The notes beneath the pieces were generated by a model. The model did not search any database, was not told where the DNA came from, and saw only the letters and a list, made by a program, of their open reading frames with translations. Both the position numbers and the translations under genes were made by a program. From positions 2,757,501 to 2,821,500 of the forward strand of contig NZ_CP023317.1 in assembly GCF_009497655.1 (NCBI RefSeq): a stretch of 64,000 nt of DNA, given 5' to 3'. Below, piece by piece: positions 62,745-64,000 of this stretch. Positions within the stretch are counted from its first letter, which is position 1, and each line of letters begins with the position of its first letter. The stretch comes from Priestia megaterium (GTDB taxonomy: Bacteria > Bacillota > Bacilli > Bacillales > Bacillaceae_H).

Positions 62745-63641
62745 TCATAAGCCTAGTATTTTTCTTGATTGATTCTTTAATAAATTTCTTTGTTCTTCGG
62801 ATAGAATCTTATTACCAACTTTCAGTAATGTCTTATCTAGAAACCAATCGTTACCTTCGATTGCAGCAATTATTGCTTTATTATCACACCACCTTGAATA
62901 TACATTGTGATCACGTATTTCTCCTGTTTTTCGTACGGTTTCACGCAAAGTCAATTTGAATAACAGTTCTGCTTCAAACAAAGCTCTAATATAAGTAAAA
63001 GCTGTTTTTTCATGTACATTTGCGTATTTGCTTATGCTTTCAATAGTTTCTGTTGAATAAAAATCTCCCACGTTCCCAATTAAAGCTCTTGAAATAGCCA
63101 TTAGATAGCAGGATAGCAAGTTAGCTTTATTATGTTTTGATTGAAAGGCGAATAGCTTAACAGCATCATCCATGTATACAGTTGTATAGGTTAATCCATA
63201 ATTATTAATTAACTCTTTATCTACTTCTTCATGACTAAAGTTGTCTGTAAACTCTTTGCTCATCACATAATCTCTATTGAATTGAACAAAGAACATTGTA
63301 TTTCCTTTTAAAACAACTGGTTTTATCTGTTTTGTTAATGAAAAGTCTGAGTAAATATTAATAATACTTAATTTTTCAAGTTCTACTAATCCTTTTCTCA
63401 CTAGTGTTTGATTTTCACTACGCTGGTTATAACCTACTACGCCTAATAATCCGTTGATGCTTGTTTGCTGAAATAATCGAGTTTGATTTATATTGAGGCT
63501 CATTGTCAAAGAGGTGTAAATCATTTTACTTATATTTGGGATACTATTATTACGAACGATTGCATTTGGAATTATAATGTATGGCTTATCAGTATTTTTT
63601 GTTGACAAAATAAATTCTACTTTCTTATGACTAAGTTTCAC
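62745..63641 (-). CDS. RepA_N-like replication initiator or plasmid regulator
   Basis: The 298-residue protein has an N-terminal module (YIIIPNAIVRNNSIPNISKM and IYTSLTMSLN) with the sequence pattern of the RepA_N winged helix, and a second HTH near residue 195-230 (TETIESISKYANVHEKTAFTYIRALFEAE). These features are seen in plasmid and ICE replication proteins. The upstream region has a cluster of TGTACA palindromes, as expected for iterons or an autoregulatory site. The name is inferred by layout. Confidence 0.5.
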   Translation of the reverse strand: MKLSHKKVEFILSTKNTDKPYIIIPNAIVRNNSIPNISKMIYTSLTMSLNINQTRLFQQTSINGLLGVVGYNQRSENQTLVRKGLVELEKLSIINIYSDFSLTKQIKPVVLKGNTMFFVQFNRDYVMSKEFTDNFSHEEVDKELINNYGLTYTTVYMDDAVKLFAFQSKHNKANLLSCYLMAISRALIGNVGDFYSTETIESISKYANVHEKTAFTYIRALFEAELLFKLTLRETVRKTGEIRDHNVYSRWCDNKAIIAAIEGNDWFLDKTLLKVGNKILSEEQRNLLKNQSRKILGL

Positions 63642-63787
63642 TATTAATAATAGTAGTCATATTGGTATCCCTCACTTCAATTTTAAATTTAAAAAGCTAA
63701 AGTTATATCCCCCCTGCGTAGGGCGGCTATATGTCTCTTTTTAATTGTTTTTCAATATAATAGGTTTATCTATTTAACACCCCCACT

Positions 63788-63903
63788 ATGTGTACAATTT
63801 TGTACATTGAATTTTGAGATTTTGAATTAAAAGTATAAAATTGTACATTGAATTCTTGTGTTTCAAAAATATGTGTACAAAAATATACACATTTTTGTAC
63901 ACA
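63788..63903. repeat. TGTACA palindrome cluster with inverted repeats
   Basis: TGTACA occurs at 63791, 63801, 63842, 63874 and 63896. The sequence TTGTACATTGAATT is a direct repeat (from 63800 and 63841). A 13-bp inverted repeat TGTGTACAAAAAT / ATTTTTGTACACA (63872-63884, 63891-63903) lies about 230 bp upstream of the Rep-like start. Fits iterons or operators. Confidence 0.75.
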
Positions 63904-63918
63904 TTAATGTTTTTGCTT

Positions 63919-64000
63919 CTAATAGATTCCTAACTTCTTCATCCAATCAGGAGCTTCTTCTAATCGTGATTCATGTCTACGTTTAGCCGCTTCCTCTTTC
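63919..64000 (-). CDS. 3' end of a gene, start beyond window
   Basis: On the minus strand the frame from the window edge encodes a charged C-terminus (KRRHESRLEEAPDWMKKLGI, then Tyr) and a stop at 63919-63921. Its EAPDWMKK-like end is reminiscent of DnaD-type or primosome proteins but nothing more can be said. It lies upstream of the Rep-like gene and on the same strand. Confidence 0.45.
   Translation of the reverse strand, partial: KEEAAKRRHESRLEEAPDWMKKLGIY

Noticed and set aside
62745-63641. Transposase or integrase
   Set aside because: No DDE or tyrosine-recombinase motifs are visible; the winged-helix layout fits a replication or regulatory protein.

Overview
The window reads as low-GC Gram-positive DNA of the Bacillaceae. 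The evidence is strong AGGAGG-type ribosome binding sites, AT-rich codon use, Bacillus-type families (NhaK-like antiporter, YitT/DUF2179, DUF4385, pyruvate-phosphate-dikinase regulatory protein, BdhA/YugJ-type alcohol dehydrogenase), and an operator pair matching my memory of the B. subtilis GntR operator. Priestia (Bacillus) megaterium or a close relative is my best guess. That is inference, because no marker gene is present. No tRNA, rRNA, CRISPR array or insertion-sequence transposase was seen.

Region 1 (1-39.5 kb) is ordinary chromosome-like DNA: metabolic, transport and regulatory genes in short operons separated by clear intrinsic terminators. Landmarks are a CapA-like lipoprotein (cut by the left edge), a thiosulfate-type YeeE/TsuA transporter, an EAL protein, an alcohol dehydrogenase with a LysR regulator, a GntR-regulated sugar-acid dehydrogenase pair, NhaK, a CNNM/CorC-type transporter, a five-gene nickel/metallophore-type ABC importer behind a Fur-like box, a nuclease lipoprotein, a prolyl 4-hydroxylase, malate:quinone oxidoreductase and a PPDK regulatory protein. 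Several small proteins (20-48 residues) with good ribosome sites lie between the larger genes.

Region 2 (39.8-43.8 kb) looks like a replication module. A 487-residue protein that resembles an iteron-binding initiator is followed by 16 copies of a 22-bp direct repeat in a gene-free 0.8 kb stretch, then by a second, 340-residue winged-helix protein, then by an AT-rich non-coding stretch with three perfect DnaA boxes and one near match. Either a plasmid has integrated next to chromosomal genes or the whole window belongs to a large secondary replicon; the sequence alone does not decide.

Region 3 (44.1-48.1 kb) returns to ordinary genes: a short MscS-type channel, a HAD phosphatase, a protein with a His/Cys/Ser-rich tail, and small membrane proteins.

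Region 4 (48.1-64 kb) is an AT-rich, almost wholly minus-strand accessory island. It starts beside a 3' fragment of an M29 aminopeptidase gene that keeps its terminator, and beside a membrane-protein gene broken by a stop codon. The cargo looks like anti-phage defence: an Mrr-nuclease/STAND-NTPase fusion, a large protein ending in a HEPN RX4H motif paired with a tail-anchored partner, a PD-(D/E)XK protein, an HNH protein, a P63C-domain protein (the only plus-strand gene), a HEPN protein with a zinc-cluster tail, and a GHKL ATPase. The right end carries a RepA_N-like gene behind a cluster of TGTACA palindromes, which suggests that the island sits on, or came from, a plasmid or integrative element.
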